64,000 nt of DNA from an uncultured Clostridia bacterium (GCA_934149305.1 CAKPEF010000007.1:1-64000); one strand, 5' to 3'; counted from the stretch's first letter, positions 44,493-55,603 are shown. The notes: generated by a model from the letters alone, not told the origin. Made by a program: numbers and translations.

Positions 44493-47400
44493 ATGATTGA
44501 AAAAAGAAAAATATTTATACCAATAATAACGCTATTTTTGCTTATTATAGGCACTAAATCTATGGCAGAAGATATAATAATTAGATACGACAACAGTGGT
44601 CAAGGTGGAGAGACATTTGGTAATATTGGTTATGGTAATTATATGTACCCATCAAACGGGACGGGAACTTATTATGAAGTAAAAGATGGAAATGGCAATG
44701 TAATAGCTAGGGTACCAATGGAAGATGGAACAACAGTACCAAATGGTGGGGGAATGCAAGGTTACACATCATATAATGGTATCTATGGAAAAAACCAAAT
44801 GCAAGATGGAGAAGTAAGAATAGACGACTATAATATAGCGGCTGTTTTGCGTGCGGCAGGTAATGTAGCTGCAGCCGAATATATAGAAAATGGCGGAAGT
44901 TACCAGATGATAGCACAGCAAATGGTAAAAATAACAAACCCTCAAACAGGAAATAGAGAGTGGTGGACATTAGAATATTGTGAGAGTGTAATTGCAGCGC
45001 AAAAAGCAGCTAATAATGGATTTAGCCAACTAGAGTATGACCAATGGGATGTTATACAAAACATGAGAAAGACATGGTCAGATTCTGATGACAGAAAAGG
45101 CTCAGCATTGTATGAAAAAATGGTAGCAAGTATCACAGGTACGCCTACTTTGACAACTACACCAGTGCCCACTCCAAATTTAACTCTAACACCAGTGAAG
45201 GCACCATCAAGAACGCCTACACCAACTAAAACACCAACCCCAACGCCATCACCAACTCCGAAACCAACTCCTCCAATACCTTCAATAGAGTATGTTTTAG
45301 AGAAAAATGGTGAAAAAGAAGATTGTACTAGTGGTACATTAAAAACTACACTAAAAATAGACAATGAAATATTTGGTGTTGCAGCAGGAAATCCAATACC
45401 AACAAGTGAAGATTTAACGGTATCAGGCACAACAAATTGGCTTGCTAGATTAAGCGGAATAGAAAATTGGCAATTGAGAATCACAAGTGCAAAAAATGTA
45501 ATGTTTAGAGTACAATATACATATGAGGTAACAAGACATGAATATAGTGTAGGTTGGGGAATAAATGACAGTGGCGAAGTAGTATGTACCAAATACGAAT
45601 TAGTAAGTGAAAAAGATATAGATCCATGTAAATATAATAATAACAAAGGTGATTATAAAACAATATATGCAGATGAATGGGACACAAAAGAAGTTTTATA
45701 TAGCACTAAAAAAGATTGGACAGAGTGGGTAGACATTTCAGATAGATTAAAAGGAAAGACTGTAGGTTACACAGTAACAGCAGGGGCTAACACGAATGGT
45801 ACGTCAAAAGTTGGCGTTGGCAATATGGTATTTCTAAATGGTATGATGGAAGCTGACGTAACACCAGCTAGTGGCTTAGAAATCGTAAGGCAGTCAAATG
45901 GTTTCCCAGTAAATTGTAATGGCTATGGTGATGCGGCAGAAAGAGTTAGCAAGGCGGCAACACCACCAATACAAGCAAGCAAATGTTGCAAAAAGCATGC
46001 ATACGAGCTATTAGCAAGCTATAGTCCAGGAGCAGGATATTTCTTTAACGTAAAATCAGATGAAGCTGTTAAAGTAACATATAACGGACGAGAAAAGTCT
46101 ACTTTATGTAATAAGAGTTTTTATACAGAAGAGTTTGGCACAGGCACACTTATATCATTTACAGCAGGTGTAGAAACAATAGGATATTGGAAGGAAAATA
46201 AATCGGCTGGTACGAAATATGATACAACATGGGCATATCATGAAACAGCAGATGTAAGACATTGGATAGAGGATGACTATGGTGTATATGGACAAGTAAA
46301 AAATGGTAATGTAAATGATGTAAGAGTACATACTCCAATACATAATGAATTAAGGTTAGAAACACCGTCACCAAATCAATTAGAAAATAGTACAGTAGTT
46401 CCAGGAGGAGTTGGAGCAGATCCAGCTGTAGCAGAAGACCAAACATATCAAATTGTAACAATGGGAGATAAGTTTACAGCGGTGATGGATGTAACAGGGC
46501 ATACATATTATTACGATTATTTAAATGGAAGAAAAATCAGATCAGATTATGACCCATGGCCAACATATATGAAGAGATATATAAAGATGGCAGAGTTCCA
46601 TTGTGATCTATGCGGAAAGACAATAGATGTTACGGACTATGTGAAAGTATATGGAAAATATAAACATGAATGTAGAGCATATATAAATAAAGTAGATGAT
46701 TTACAAACATATAATATAACTTCAAAAGTAGTTGCAGAAAATGAAGGTTGGATTTCTGGAGTAGTTTATGGTAGTGAGACAGATAAAATTACAAATACAC
46801 CAGATAGTTCATATACACTAATACAAACCAAAGGAATATTTGTAGTTGGCAAGATATATGACCTAGAAATAAGGACCGTAAATGATCCAGATTGGAAGCT
46901 AAAAGTTGCAGAAAAATTATCAAAATTACCAACAGGTGAAAAAGGCGACAATGGCAATAAAGCAATAAAAGATGGAATTAAACTTGGCTATAGAGCATAT
47001 TTCGATCTAAAGACATTAGGCTCAGCTTCAAAAGAAATAGAAATAATACCAAAAATATATTACATAAATAAAACGACTGGAAAAGTAGAAGGCGTAATCG
47101 GCGAAGACTTAGAAATGTGGATAAAGACAGGAACAGGCAAGACTGATTGGGATAAACTAGATCCAAAAGACATAATAGTAAAAATGCAAATGAATAACAC
47201 AAACGGATCAGTAAATAATCCACTATTTAAATATGAGCAAGTAATGTTAATAAAGAATTTAATATATACTAAAGAAGAAACGATAGACTATACAAAAAAT
47301 TTAACAATAGGTGGACTACTAGGAATAAACTTAGGCAAAAACAATTCTGTAGCAACAAAATGCACAATAATATATAGAGAAGGAACTGGAGCAGAAAAAA

Positions 47401-47879
47401 CAAAAATAGATTACACATCACCAGAAACTAAATCAAGAAGATGGCTTGGAGAAATATATATACCAGCAACAGCAAAGATAATAAAAGCAGATGACTATAA
47501 TAAAAACAAATCAAAAATAATGAATGATAAAGAGACGTACAAAGATGGATATCTATTATTAACATTTGAAGTAATAAGATCAAAAATGACAGATCCAAAC
47601 GATGCAGAAAAACTAGTAAACTATTTAAGATATGATGAAATAAGAGATAGCATGTGGAGAAAACCAGAAGACGCAGGATTTAGTGCATCATCAAATAAAT
47701 CAGTACTAGTAATAGAAAAAGCAGGTAAAGGCGAAACTACAGCAAACCCAATATTACTTCCAAATGGCAAAAAGGTTGCAGACCTACCATCAGACTTTTA
47801 TAAAACAACAGCACCAATGATAATATATGATTTATCGTTAAGAGCTAATAACGATATAGAAGATTTAGCAACGCACTAA
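44493..47879 (+). CDS. Giant secreted surface protein, paralog 2
   Basis: 1128 residues. Signal peptide (cleavage after SMA, near 22). An N-terminal domain to about 215 is followed by a Thr/Pro-rich linker (about 222-264, TPTPTKTPTPTPSPTPKPTP) and the family core. The core has FGVAAGNPIPTSEDLTVSG, VRVHTPIHNELRLE, CDLCGKTI ... KHEC, VGKIYDLEIRTVNDPDWK, GIKLGYRAYFDLKTLGS and PMIIYDLSLRANNDIEDLATH. It is uninterrupted and serves as the intact reference for the frameshifted paralog at 50273. Function unknown. ATG 44493 is chosen over 44484 by ribosome binding site spacing. Confidence 0.78.
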   Translation: MIEKRKIFIPIITLFLLIIGTKSMAEDIIIRYDNSGQGGETFGNIGYGNYMYPSNGTGTYYEVKDGNGNVIARVPMEDGTTVPNGGGMQGYTSYNGIYGKNQMQDGEVRIDDYNIAAVLRAAGNVAAAEYIENGGSYQMIAQQMVKITNPQTGNREWWTLEYCESVIAAQKAANNGFSQLEYDQWDVIQNMRKTWSDSDDRKGSALYEKMVASITGTPTLTTTPVPTPNLTLTPVKAPSRTPTPTKTPTPTPSPTPKPTPPIPSIEYVLEKNGEKEDCTSGTLKTTLKIDNEIFGVAAGNPIPTSEDLTVSGTTNWLARLSGIENWQLRITSAKNVMFRVQYTYEVTRHEYSVGWGINDSGEVVCTKYELVSEKDIDPCKYNNNKGDYKTIYADEWDTKEVLYSTKKDWTEWVDISDRLKGKTVGYTVTAGANTNGTSKVGVGNMVFLNGMMEADVTPASGLEIVRQSNGFPVNCNGYGDAAERVSKAATPPIQASKCCKKHAYELLASYSPGAGYFFNVKSDEAVKVTYNGREKSTLCNKSFYTEEFGTGTLISFTAGVETIGYWKENKSAGTKYDTTWAYHETADVRHWIEDDYGVYGQVKNGNVNDVRVHTPIHNELRLETPSPNQLENSTVVPGGVGADPAVAEDQTYQIVTMGDKFTAVMDVTGHTYYYDYLNGRKIRSDYDPWPTYMKRYIKMAEFHCDLCGKTIDVTDYVKVYGKYKHECRAYINKVDDLQTYNITSKVVAENEGWISGVVYGSETDKITNTPDSSYTLIQTKGIFVVGKIYDLEIRTVNDPDWKLKVAEKLSKLPTGEKGDNGNKAIKDGIKLGYRAYFDLKTLGSASKEIEIIPKIYYINKTTGKVEGVIGEDLEMWIKTGTGKTDWDKLDPKDIIVKMQMNNTNGSVNNPLFKYEQVMLIKNLIYTKEETIDYTKNLTIGGLLGINLGKNNSVATKCTIIYREGTGAEKTKIDYTSPETKSRRWLGEIYIPATAKIIKADDYNKNKSKIMNDKETYKDGYLLLTFEVIRSKMTDPNDAEKLVNYLRYDEIRDSMWRKPEDAGFSASSNKSVLVIEKAGKGETTANPILLPNGKKVADLPSDFYKTTAPMIIYDLSLRANNDIEDLATH

Positions 47880-47907
47880 TATAAAAACAAATAAGTAAAT
47901 AAACTTA

Positions 47908-47960
47908 AATGAACTCTCATTATTAAACAAAAAAGTTTAATAGTGGGGGTTCATTTTTAT
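47908..47960 (+). terminator. Rho-independent terminator
   Basis: A long stem from ATGAACTCTCATTATTAAAC to GTTTAATAGTGGGGGTTCAT, then TTTTA. Confidence 0.85.
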
Positions 47961-48107
47961 TTTCTAATACTAAATATAAGACTTTCCGCTATCATTATAA
48001 AAATATTCCTAAAATTCCACATTTTCGACATTTTTAAATAAAATATTACAATTTTGTTACAATTAACACAAAAATATATGCTTATGATATAATCACGATG
48101 TAAGTGT

Positions 48108-48318
48108 GGGTGAGTGTAAAATAATTTGTGAAAGAATATAAAATAGCTGCAAAACATGTAGTTTAAGCTTAAGTGTGCTCCATAAAAACAATAATTAACA
48201 TCTAGCTATTGGTATGTAGGTTAACATGTAGCTTAAGCACAGTGTGCTCCATAAAAATCAATTGTTAGCAGTAAACTGAAGTAAATTTAGAAAAATATTA
48301 TAATCAGCGAACACACAA
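48108..48318 (+). repeat. Family II long repeat before the 48345 gene
   Basis: It begins GTGTAAAATAATTTGTGAAAG, contains two variant cores (48162-48182, CTTAAGCTTAAG type, and 48231-48251), and ends TATTATAATCAGCGAACACA. A possible -10, TATAAT, lies near 48090, upstream. Confidence 0.8.
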
Positions 48319-48344
48319 CCCATAAAGAAAAAAGGGGGATATTT

Positions 48345-50246
48345 ATGGATAATAATGAAAGCTTAAATAGTGAAAATATTAGAAAATCTCGAAAAAAGAA
48401 AAAACATACTATAAAAATAATTATCGCCATGTTACTTATAGTAATAGCAATAATAGTTTGCAAAAAGCTCTTTATTAAATCTAATTCGCAGAGATTTGTA
48501 GAGTTATTAACAAAAGACCAATATGCATTAGAAGTGTTTAATGGATACAAAAACGAACTATTAAAAGATGGAGAAAAAACAGCAGAAATAATTATAGATC
48601 CACAAGATGAGTTAAAAGAAAATCCATTATTTAGTGCTGTTGCAAACAAAAAAATAATAAAAATAAATGCAATTTCTCAAAGTGGAAATATAGATAGTGA
48701 GATAGTTTTAGATGATGGATCTACTTCTAATAACAAGATCGAATTTTTAAAAGAAGATGGTTTGATTGCATTAAACATTCCCGAAGTTTATGATGGATAC
48801 TTTGCAATAAGCAGCGAAAACTTTGACTCACTTGCAGAAAAATTGGGATATGTAACAAATCAAACTTTAAAAGATGAAGAAGTAAAACAAAAATCTAAAA
48901 AAATTGCAGAAAAGTATCTAAAAGTTCTAATAGACTCATTAAACCAATATACGAAAACATCAAAAGTTGAACAAATGGTAAATGGAGAAAACTATAAAAC
49001 AAAAGAATACAAAATAAGTCTTGGAACAATGGAATTTGATGAGATAAAACTTGCGTTACTAAATAAATTAAAAAGCGACGACGAAACAATCAAATTTATA
49101 ACAGATACATTTTCAAAAACAGAATATTATTCGAAAACATTTAACTTGCCAGCAGAAGAATTTGAAAAAGAATTAAAAAAAGACATAAAAAATGAGATAG
49201 ATCAATTAAACTTAAAAGATTATACAAACGAAAAAATATTAAATGAAATAATAGTGATGTCCGTATATGAATATGATGGAAAAGCCATAAAGACAAGTAT
49301 AAAATATAAAGATACAAAAAAATATGATACATATGAAATTGTGTTAAACACAGTAAATAATGATATTATAGTTTCACTAAATATAGAAGAGGGAAACGAG
49401 AAATTAAATATAGACTTATCAGTAAAAAATAATAAAAATGCAAGTGGTGAAAATGTATTTGATTTAACATTAACATCAGGTGGAAAGTCATATAAACTTG
49501 CAAACATAACTTTAGGACAAACAAAAGAATTAACAAAAGCACCAAGAACAATAAGTAGCCTAAATACACTATTATTAAACACAGCATCAGAAAAAGAATT
49601 AAAATGGGTAAAGAGATTGTTGAATCCAAACGAAAATGAAGAAAAAGAACCAGTAGTAACAATAGAAAAATACGAAGAAGGACAATTCGTACTAAAAGAT
49701 CCAGAGAATCCAGTAAAAATATTAGAAGAAGTAAAAGAAAGATACCAAAAAGTAGAACCAGGAATGACAGAAAAAGAAGTGATAGCAATATACGGAAAGC
49801 CAGGAAGCAGGGCAGTACTTACTACTAAAGATGTAAAACTAACTTGGTACAAAGATGCAGAAGAAAGAATAATTTTAAACAGTGTAACATTAAGGGATGG
49901 AGTTGTGTTCTCTGTATCGACAAGTGCACATTCTAGTATGGATGACAATGTTCAACTTTCAAAAGAAGTTGGTGCTAAAGTAGACAACTTAGAAGATGTA
50001 ATTGATCAAATAAAGGTGCCAGAAATTTCTTTAGATAGTAATGCTAAAACAGAATCAATGACTAAAGATGAAGTAATAGCAATACTAGGCGAAAATTATA
50101 TAGAAGTGCATAAAACTTCTTATGGAAATACAAGATTAAAATGGTATGATAAAAATGAAAATAGTGTAGAGATTACATTTACAAAAGACTGGAAGACACT
50201 GGTAAAAACAAAAGTAAAATCTGATGGCTATGGTATAGTTGATTAG
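48345..50246 (+). CDS. Membrane-anchored extracellular protein, paralog 2
   Basis: 633 residues. A charged start (RKSRKKKKH) and one span (about 24-43) are followed by an extracellular region paralogous to the 39858 protein. C-terminal modules: KVEPGMTEKEVIAIYGKPGS (about 465-530) and MTKDEVIAILGENYIEVHK (about 570-630), each followed by a W-Y-(K/D) strand. It ends 26 bases before the giant protein at 50273, so the two are likely cotranscribed, and a functional pairing of anchored and secreted protein is suggested. Confidence 0.7.
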   Translation: MDNNESLNSENIRKSRKKKKHTIKIIIAMLLIVIAIIVCKKLFIKSNSQRFVELLTKDQYALEVFNGYKNELLKDGEKTAEIIIDPQDELKENPLFSAVANKKIIKINAISQSGNIDSEIVLDDGSTSNNKIEFLKEDGLIALNIPEVYDGYFAISSENFDSLAEKLGYVTNQTLKDEEVKQKSKKIAEKYLKVLIDSLNQYTKTSKVEQMVNGENYKTKEYKISLGTMEFDEIKLALLNKLKSDDETIKFITDTFSKTEYYSKTFNLPAEEFEKELKKDIKNEIDQLNLKDYTNEKILNEIIVMSVYEYDGKAIKTSIKYKDTKKYDTYEIVLNTVNNDIIVSLNIEEGNEKLNIDLSVKNNKNASGENVFDLTLTSGGKSYKLANITLGQTKELTKAPRTISSLNTLLLNTASEKELKWVKRLLNPNENEEKEPVVTIEKYEEGQFVLKDPENPVKILEEVKERYQKVEPGMTEKEVIAIYGKPGSRAVLTTKDVKLTWYKDAEERIILNSVTLRDGVVFSVSTSAHSSMDDNVQLSKEVGAKVDNLEDVIDQIKVPEISLDSNAKTESMTKDEVIAILGENYIEVHKTSYGNTRLKWYDKNENSVEITFTKDWKTLVKTKVKSDGYGIVD

Positions 50247-50272
50247 ATAATTTAAAAGAAAGGAGAAAACAC

Positions 50273-53200
50273 GTGAGAAGAAGTAAAATAAAAATAGCAT
50301 TCGTTATGATATTAGTACTGATTTGTTGCATAAGTTTTTGGGTTATTGCGAATGCAACTACTGAAACTACTGAAGTTGTACGTGATGATGATGCAGAAAA
50401 TCATGAACTTGTAACAGACAAAGAATTGCAGAATAGAAGCGCAGAGGATGTTGCTGCGTGGGACAGTGGAACAAGATATAATATCGATTTGCCAGGACAA
50501 GATACTATAACAATAGATCTATTGGCTGGAGTACAAGTGCCTGGTGGAGGAAATATAAAGGGAAAAAGTTCTTACCCTAGTAGTCAGTGGTCAACAAAAA
50601 ATGAAAATGTGCCGATATATCCAGATAATATAGCAGCAGCTTTGGATTCAGAGGCTATCAAATTGGAGGCTGCGGGCAAACATGAACAAGCACAAGCATG
50701 TAGAAAGGCAGCAAATGATATAAGAAATGGCTCAGACTATGAAATGACAGCAGAGCAAATATTAGAAGTTAGATTTTGTCAAGATAGGGATACATACGCT
50801 TTTTATACATATGAAGAACTGGCAGCAATCAATGAAAAGTATCCAAATTTAAAAATCGAGACTGCTTTGACTGGGCCTTATAATAATATGAAAATTGCTT
50901 GGTCTGATAAAGAGAAAAATTGGCAAGGAAAAGGTTTTTACCAAAGGAAAACTAAAAAAACAATAGACATACCATCAGTTGGAGTTCCATCAACTGGTAT
51001 ACCATCAATTGGCGGACCATCAAAGAGACCAACACCAAATCCATCACTAACTGATATAAAGGCACCTTCGAGAACGCCAACACCAACACCAAGTTTAACA
51101 CCAACACCAACTCCAATACCGCAAACTGCTAGAATTAAATATGATTTGGTACCAGCAGATGATGAAAACTGTAACGATTCTTTCGCGCTAAAGACAGGTT
51201 TAAAAATAGACAATGCCCAATTTGGTGTTGCTAAAGATGTTAGCACTTCACGGAGTTATTAAATATGCAACAGGAAATCCAATACCAACAAGTGAAGATT
51301 TAACTGTTAGTGGAAAAACAAATTGGATAGCAAGATTACAAGGAATAAAAAATTGGCATTTGGTAATAACTGAAGCGAGTGACATAATTGCTAGAGCATA
51401 CTATTATGAGAATGCAAAAGTATGGAAAAGAACTGTAACATGGACATATAGTGGTGATGATTATGTAGCATCTTATGGTGAAAAATCAGAAGCAGGAACT
51501 TTGACAGAAGAAGGAATACAAGAATGGATAGATCATCCTTCTACATTTGAGTATACGCCACCAAAAGGAACAGATGGTATAGAATCTTGGGTAACAGCAA
51601 CCACAAAAGAAATTAAATCTGGAGATTATGGTCCAAAATTAGTTGGAAAGTATTTGAGTTACCTTGTAACTGCAGAGGCTAGCGCAAATGGTTCTTCAAA
51701 GGTAGGTATAGGTAATTTAGTTTTTAATGATGGAAAAATAGAGGCGAATATTTCAAGTTCAGCAAATCTTGAAATTGTGAAAGGAGCTAATGGTCTTCCA
51801 TTGGGTTGTATAGGACCGGGTCGAGATACAAGTAGGGTTACTTCAAAGTCACAGAAAAATCCACAGGAGATAGGCTACTATGCAAGTTATAGCAAAGCAG
51901 TGTCAGCATTAAATAGATGGGAACCAGGAGCAGGTTTGTATTTTAGCGTGCAAGGAGATGGCGAAGTTAATGTACGTTATAATGGTATAACAAGAAAAAC
52001 AACTTGTAATAAAGACTATACAGTAAATGACTTTGGTATAACAACATTGATATCATTTATTGCAAGCACCGAAACAATACCTTACTGGAAGGAAAATAAG
52101 TCATCAGGAGACAGATATAAGACCACATGGGCTTATCATGAGATTGCAGATAGAAGATATTGGATAGAAGATGATAATGGTATAATATCAGGCTCAAGGA
52201 AAGATGGATATGTAAATGATGTTAGAGTACATACTCCAATACATAATGAATTAGGAGTAGAAAACAAATATCCAAACCAACTTGAAAATGGACAAATGAC
52301 ACCAAGTAATATTACAGCTACAAGGAACGGCGTGCCTGTATTTGGCGAAGGGGATAGTAAAATAACAGATGGTAACACTGATATGGGGTTACTTCCTACA
52401 TCATTAAATGCAAAAGAGAGAAGTTATGAGATAGTAACAATTGGCGATGAATTTGATGTTAAACTACAAGTATTTGGAACGGGAACAGCATATTATGATA
52501 GAATTTCGGGATTCCCTAGACATATGCTAAAGTATATAAAATATGCTGAATTGCATTGTGGAATATGCAATACAACATGGAATGTTACAAATCAGGTTAA
52601 AGTTACAGGTTATGCTACTCATAATTGTAGGGCATATGTAAATAGGGTAGATGATTTGCTTACATATGATGTTACATCTAAAGTCATTGCAGAAAATGAG
52701 GGTTGGTTAACAACTGTTAATTATCAGACAGATGAAGCAAAGAATAATGTGCCAGATAGTATATATACGCTTACTCAAAGCAAAGGAATTCTTATCGTTG
52801 GTAAGATATACGATTTGCAAATAAGAACTGTTAATGATCCTGATTGGAAGATAAAAGCAGCAGAAAAATTATCGAAATTACCAACAGGTGAACAAGGAGA
52901 CAATAGTAACAAAATAGTGAAAGATGGTATTAAACTTGGTTATAGAGGATATTTTGATCTAAAAACATTAGGTTCATCATCAAACGAAATTGAAATAATA
53001 CCAAAGATGTATTATATAAATAAAAATACAGGCAAGATGGAAGGCATAATAGGAGATGGCTTAGAAATGTGGATAAAAACAGGAACTAATAAAGCTGATT
53101 GGGATAAGCTAGATCCAAAAGATATAATAGTAAAAATGCAAATGAATAATACAAATGGTTCTGTAAATAATCCATTATTTACAGAAGAACAAAGCAGAAT

Positions 53201-53846
53201 GATAAAGCAAAATTTACTTGATTTAAAGAGTCCATATCTTGAAAATGTAGAGAAAATAGAATATACAAAAAATCTGACAATAGGTGGTTTGCTTGGATTA
53301 AATCTAAATACGCAAAACTCTGTATCAACAAAATGCACATTTGTATATGGAACTAGAGAACATGAAACGACCACAACAAGTTATACTTCACCAGAAACTA
53401 AATCAAGAAGATGGCTTGGTGAAATTTATATACCAGCGACAGCAAGAATAATTAGAACTGGCGATTATAACCAAAATAAACAAAAGGTAATGAATGACAG
53501 AGATATTTATAAAGATGGATACTTGCTACTTACATTTGAAGTGATAAGAACTCAAATAACTAATAGTCTAAATGGAGTAGAGGTTCCATACTTAAGATAT
53601 GATGAGGTAAGAGACTGTAAGTGGAGAAAACCAGGTGATGCTGGATATAGTGCAATAGAAAACAAATCTGTATTAGTAAAAGAAAAAGCAGGCAAGGGAG
53701 AGACAGTAGCAAACCCAATAAAACTTCCAAACGGAAAGAGTGTTACAAATTTACCAGCAGACTTTTATAAAACTACAGCACCAATGATAATTTATGATGT
53801 ATCATTAAGAGCAAATAATGATATAGATGATTTAGCAACACATTGA
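50273..53846 (+). CDS. Giant secreted surface protein, paralog 3, CGG shift
   Basis: 1190 residues once read through. GTG start at 50273 after AAAGGAG. Signal peptide (about 8-26), N-terminal domain, Pro/Thr/Ser linker (about 237-284), then the family core. Codon 327 is CGG (51251-51253) with TAA two codons later. The +1 frame continues for 865 codons with the conserved NPIPTSEDLTVSG, VRVHTPIHNEL, CGICNTTW ... HNC and LRANNDIDDLATH. The site lies in a ~13-residue insertion absent from paralog 2. Without recoding only the N-terminal quarter would be made. Confidence 0.82.
51251..51254 (+). other. CGG +1 frameshift site 6 (surface protein)
   Basis: TCA CGG A, shifted codon GGA, TAA two codons later in the zero frame. 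Confidence 0.8.
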
Positions 53847-53878
53847 TGTGCAAAAGATAGATTTAATATTTGAAACAA

Positions 53879-53935
53879 AGGCTCTATGCAAGCAAATGGG
53901 AATATAACCATTTCAAAAGGCGTAGAGCCTATTTA
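53879..53935 (+). terminator. Terminator after surface protein 3
   Basis: GGCTCTATGC pairs with GCGTAGAGCC across a ~30-base loop, followed by TATTTATT. Confidence 0.6.
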
Positions 53936-53949
53936 TTATAAAAGTTGCG

Positions 53950-54110
53950 ATTACTAATTGAATACATCAAATTTTATAAGTGTCATAATCAATGTAGCGG
54001 AGCACAGTGTGCTCCATGAAACCTATCGATAGTAACACGCTAAAATGAAATTGGATATATATTGTAGTTAGTAATGGAGCTCGCCTAAGCTCCGCTACGC
54101 ATTCCACAAA
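53950..54110. repeat. Family II repeats in inverted pair
   Basis: Forward core at 53996-54016 and a reverse variant (GGAGCTCGCCTAAGCTCCGCTAC) at 54077-54099. The remainder up to 54235 is AT-rich with CTGCAAAAATGTGATA and GTTGTAAAAATGTGTGA variants of a short unit and no gene. Confidence 0.75.
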
Positions 54111-54250
54111 GTGGTAATTTGCAAAAATGTGATAGAGCAGCTACAAATTGCTGCAAAAATGTGATAAAATAGCTATAAACGGTTGTAAAAATGTGTGAAT
54201 AGCTGTATAATTTTATATAGATATACATATAGTATAAAGGGGTGATCATA

Positions 54251-55567
54251 GTGCGTAGATATATAAAAGAACAACTAATTAAGTGGAAAAATAGAAACGA
54301 CAGAAAGCCACTAATACTTAAAGGTGCCAGACAAGTTGGAAAAACATATATACTAAAGGAATTTGGAAATGAGGAATATGATAATGTTGCGTATTTTAAT
54401 TTTGATCATGATGAAGCATTGAAAAATTTATTTTTAAGTACCAAAGATCCTAAGAGGATATTAGAACAACTGGTTTTTGCTGCTGGAAAGCCAATAATGC
54501 CTGAAAAAACTTTAATAATATTTGATGAAATACAAGAATGCCCAGATGCATTAAATTCATTAAAATATTTTAATGAAGAGGCTAATGAATATCATATAGC
54601 TTGTGCAGGGAGTTTACTTGGAATTAAATTATCACATACATCGTTTCCTGTTGGAAAAGTAGAATATTTAGAAATGTATCCAATGACATTTAGCGAATTT
54701 TTATTAGCAGATAACCAAGAAAATTTAGTTCAATATATGGAATCTGTAAAAAGTATTGAGAAAATTCCGGATATTATATATGAGCAATTAAATGAAAAGA
54801 TGAAATCATATTTTATAATAGGTGGCATGCCAGAGGTTGTAAAAGCATGGGTGACAGCGAAAGATATAGAAACAGTAAATAGAGTGCAAAAGCAGATCTT
54901 AAATGGCTATGAGGATGATTTTGGCAAGCATGCAGATAGTGCAACTATACGAATCAAAATATCTATTGTATGGGAAAGTATAATATCACAACTTGCAAGA
55001 GAAAATAAAAAATTTTTATATCAAGTTGCAAAAGATGGTGCTAGGGCTAGAGAATATGAAGATGCTGTCAATTGGTTAAATGACTCCAATATCGTAAACA
55101 AAATATTCAATGTAAAAAAACCTGATTTTCCGTTAAATGCATATACAGATTTGAGTAGTTTTAAATTGTATATGTCTGATGTCGGCTTATTAAGAAAAAA
55201 AGCAAATTTAGATTCTAAAATAGTTATAGAAGGAAATAGATTGTTTGAAGAATTTAAGGGAGCGCTAACAGAAAATTTTATACTAAACATGCTAATGTTT
55301 AAATATAAGGAAAAGCCGAATTATTATGTGTTTGATAAACATGAGATAGATTTTATAATTCAAAATAAAAATGAAATAATACCGATAGAAGTCAAGGCAG
55401 GAGAGAACATAAACAGTACAAGTTTGAAAAGATTTAATGAGTTAAATGAAAATAAAATAGCGATAAGATTTTCTACAAGAAATTTAGATAAAAGCGGAAA
55501 GATAATAAATATTCCGATTTTTATGGCAGAATATATAGATAAATTTATAGAGTTGGGAATTAACTAG
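54251..55567 (+). CDS. AAA ATPase with DUF4143 domain
   Basis: 438 residues. N-terminal AAA_14-type ATPase: Walker A LKGARQVGKTYIL near 23, Walker B LIIFDEIQECPDAL near 90, then CAGSLLGIKLS and EMYPMTFSEFL. The C-terminal DUF4143 region carries a PD-(D/E)XK-like YVFDKHEIDFII ... IPIEVKAG. This is a widespread family of unknown function, often mobile. GTG 54251 (spacing from AAAGGGG) is preferred to GTG 54242. Ends in a strong terminator, so it is an independent unit. Confidence 0.88.
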   Translation: MRRYIKEQLIKWKNRNDRKPLILKGARQVGKTYILKEFGNEEYDNVAYFNFDHDEALKNLFLSTKDPKRILEQLVFAAGKPIMPEKTLIIFDEIQECPDALNSLKYFNEEANEYHIACAGSLLGIKLSHTSFPVGKVEYLEMYPMTFSEFLLADNQENLVQYMESVKSIEKIPDIIYEQLNEKMKSYFIIGGMPEVVKAWVTAKDIETVNRVQKQILNGYEDDFGKHADSATIRIKISIVWESIISQLARENKKFLYQVAKDGARAREYEDAVNWLNDSNIVNKIFNVKKPDFPLNAYTDLSSFKLYMSDVGLLRKKANLDSKIVIEGNRLFEEFKGALTENFILNMLMFKYKEKPNYYVFDKHEIDFIIQNKNEIIPIEVKAGENINSTSLKRFNELNENKIAIRFSTRNLDKSGKIINIPIFMAEYIDKFIELGIN

Positions 55568-55572
55568 AAATG

Positions 55573-55603
55573 GCCGAGAATAAATAAAATTCTCGGCTTT
55601 TTG
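55573..55603 (+). terminator. Rho-independent terminator
   Basis: GCCGAGAAT / ATTCTCGGC perfect stem followed by TTTTTG. Confidence 0.92.
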
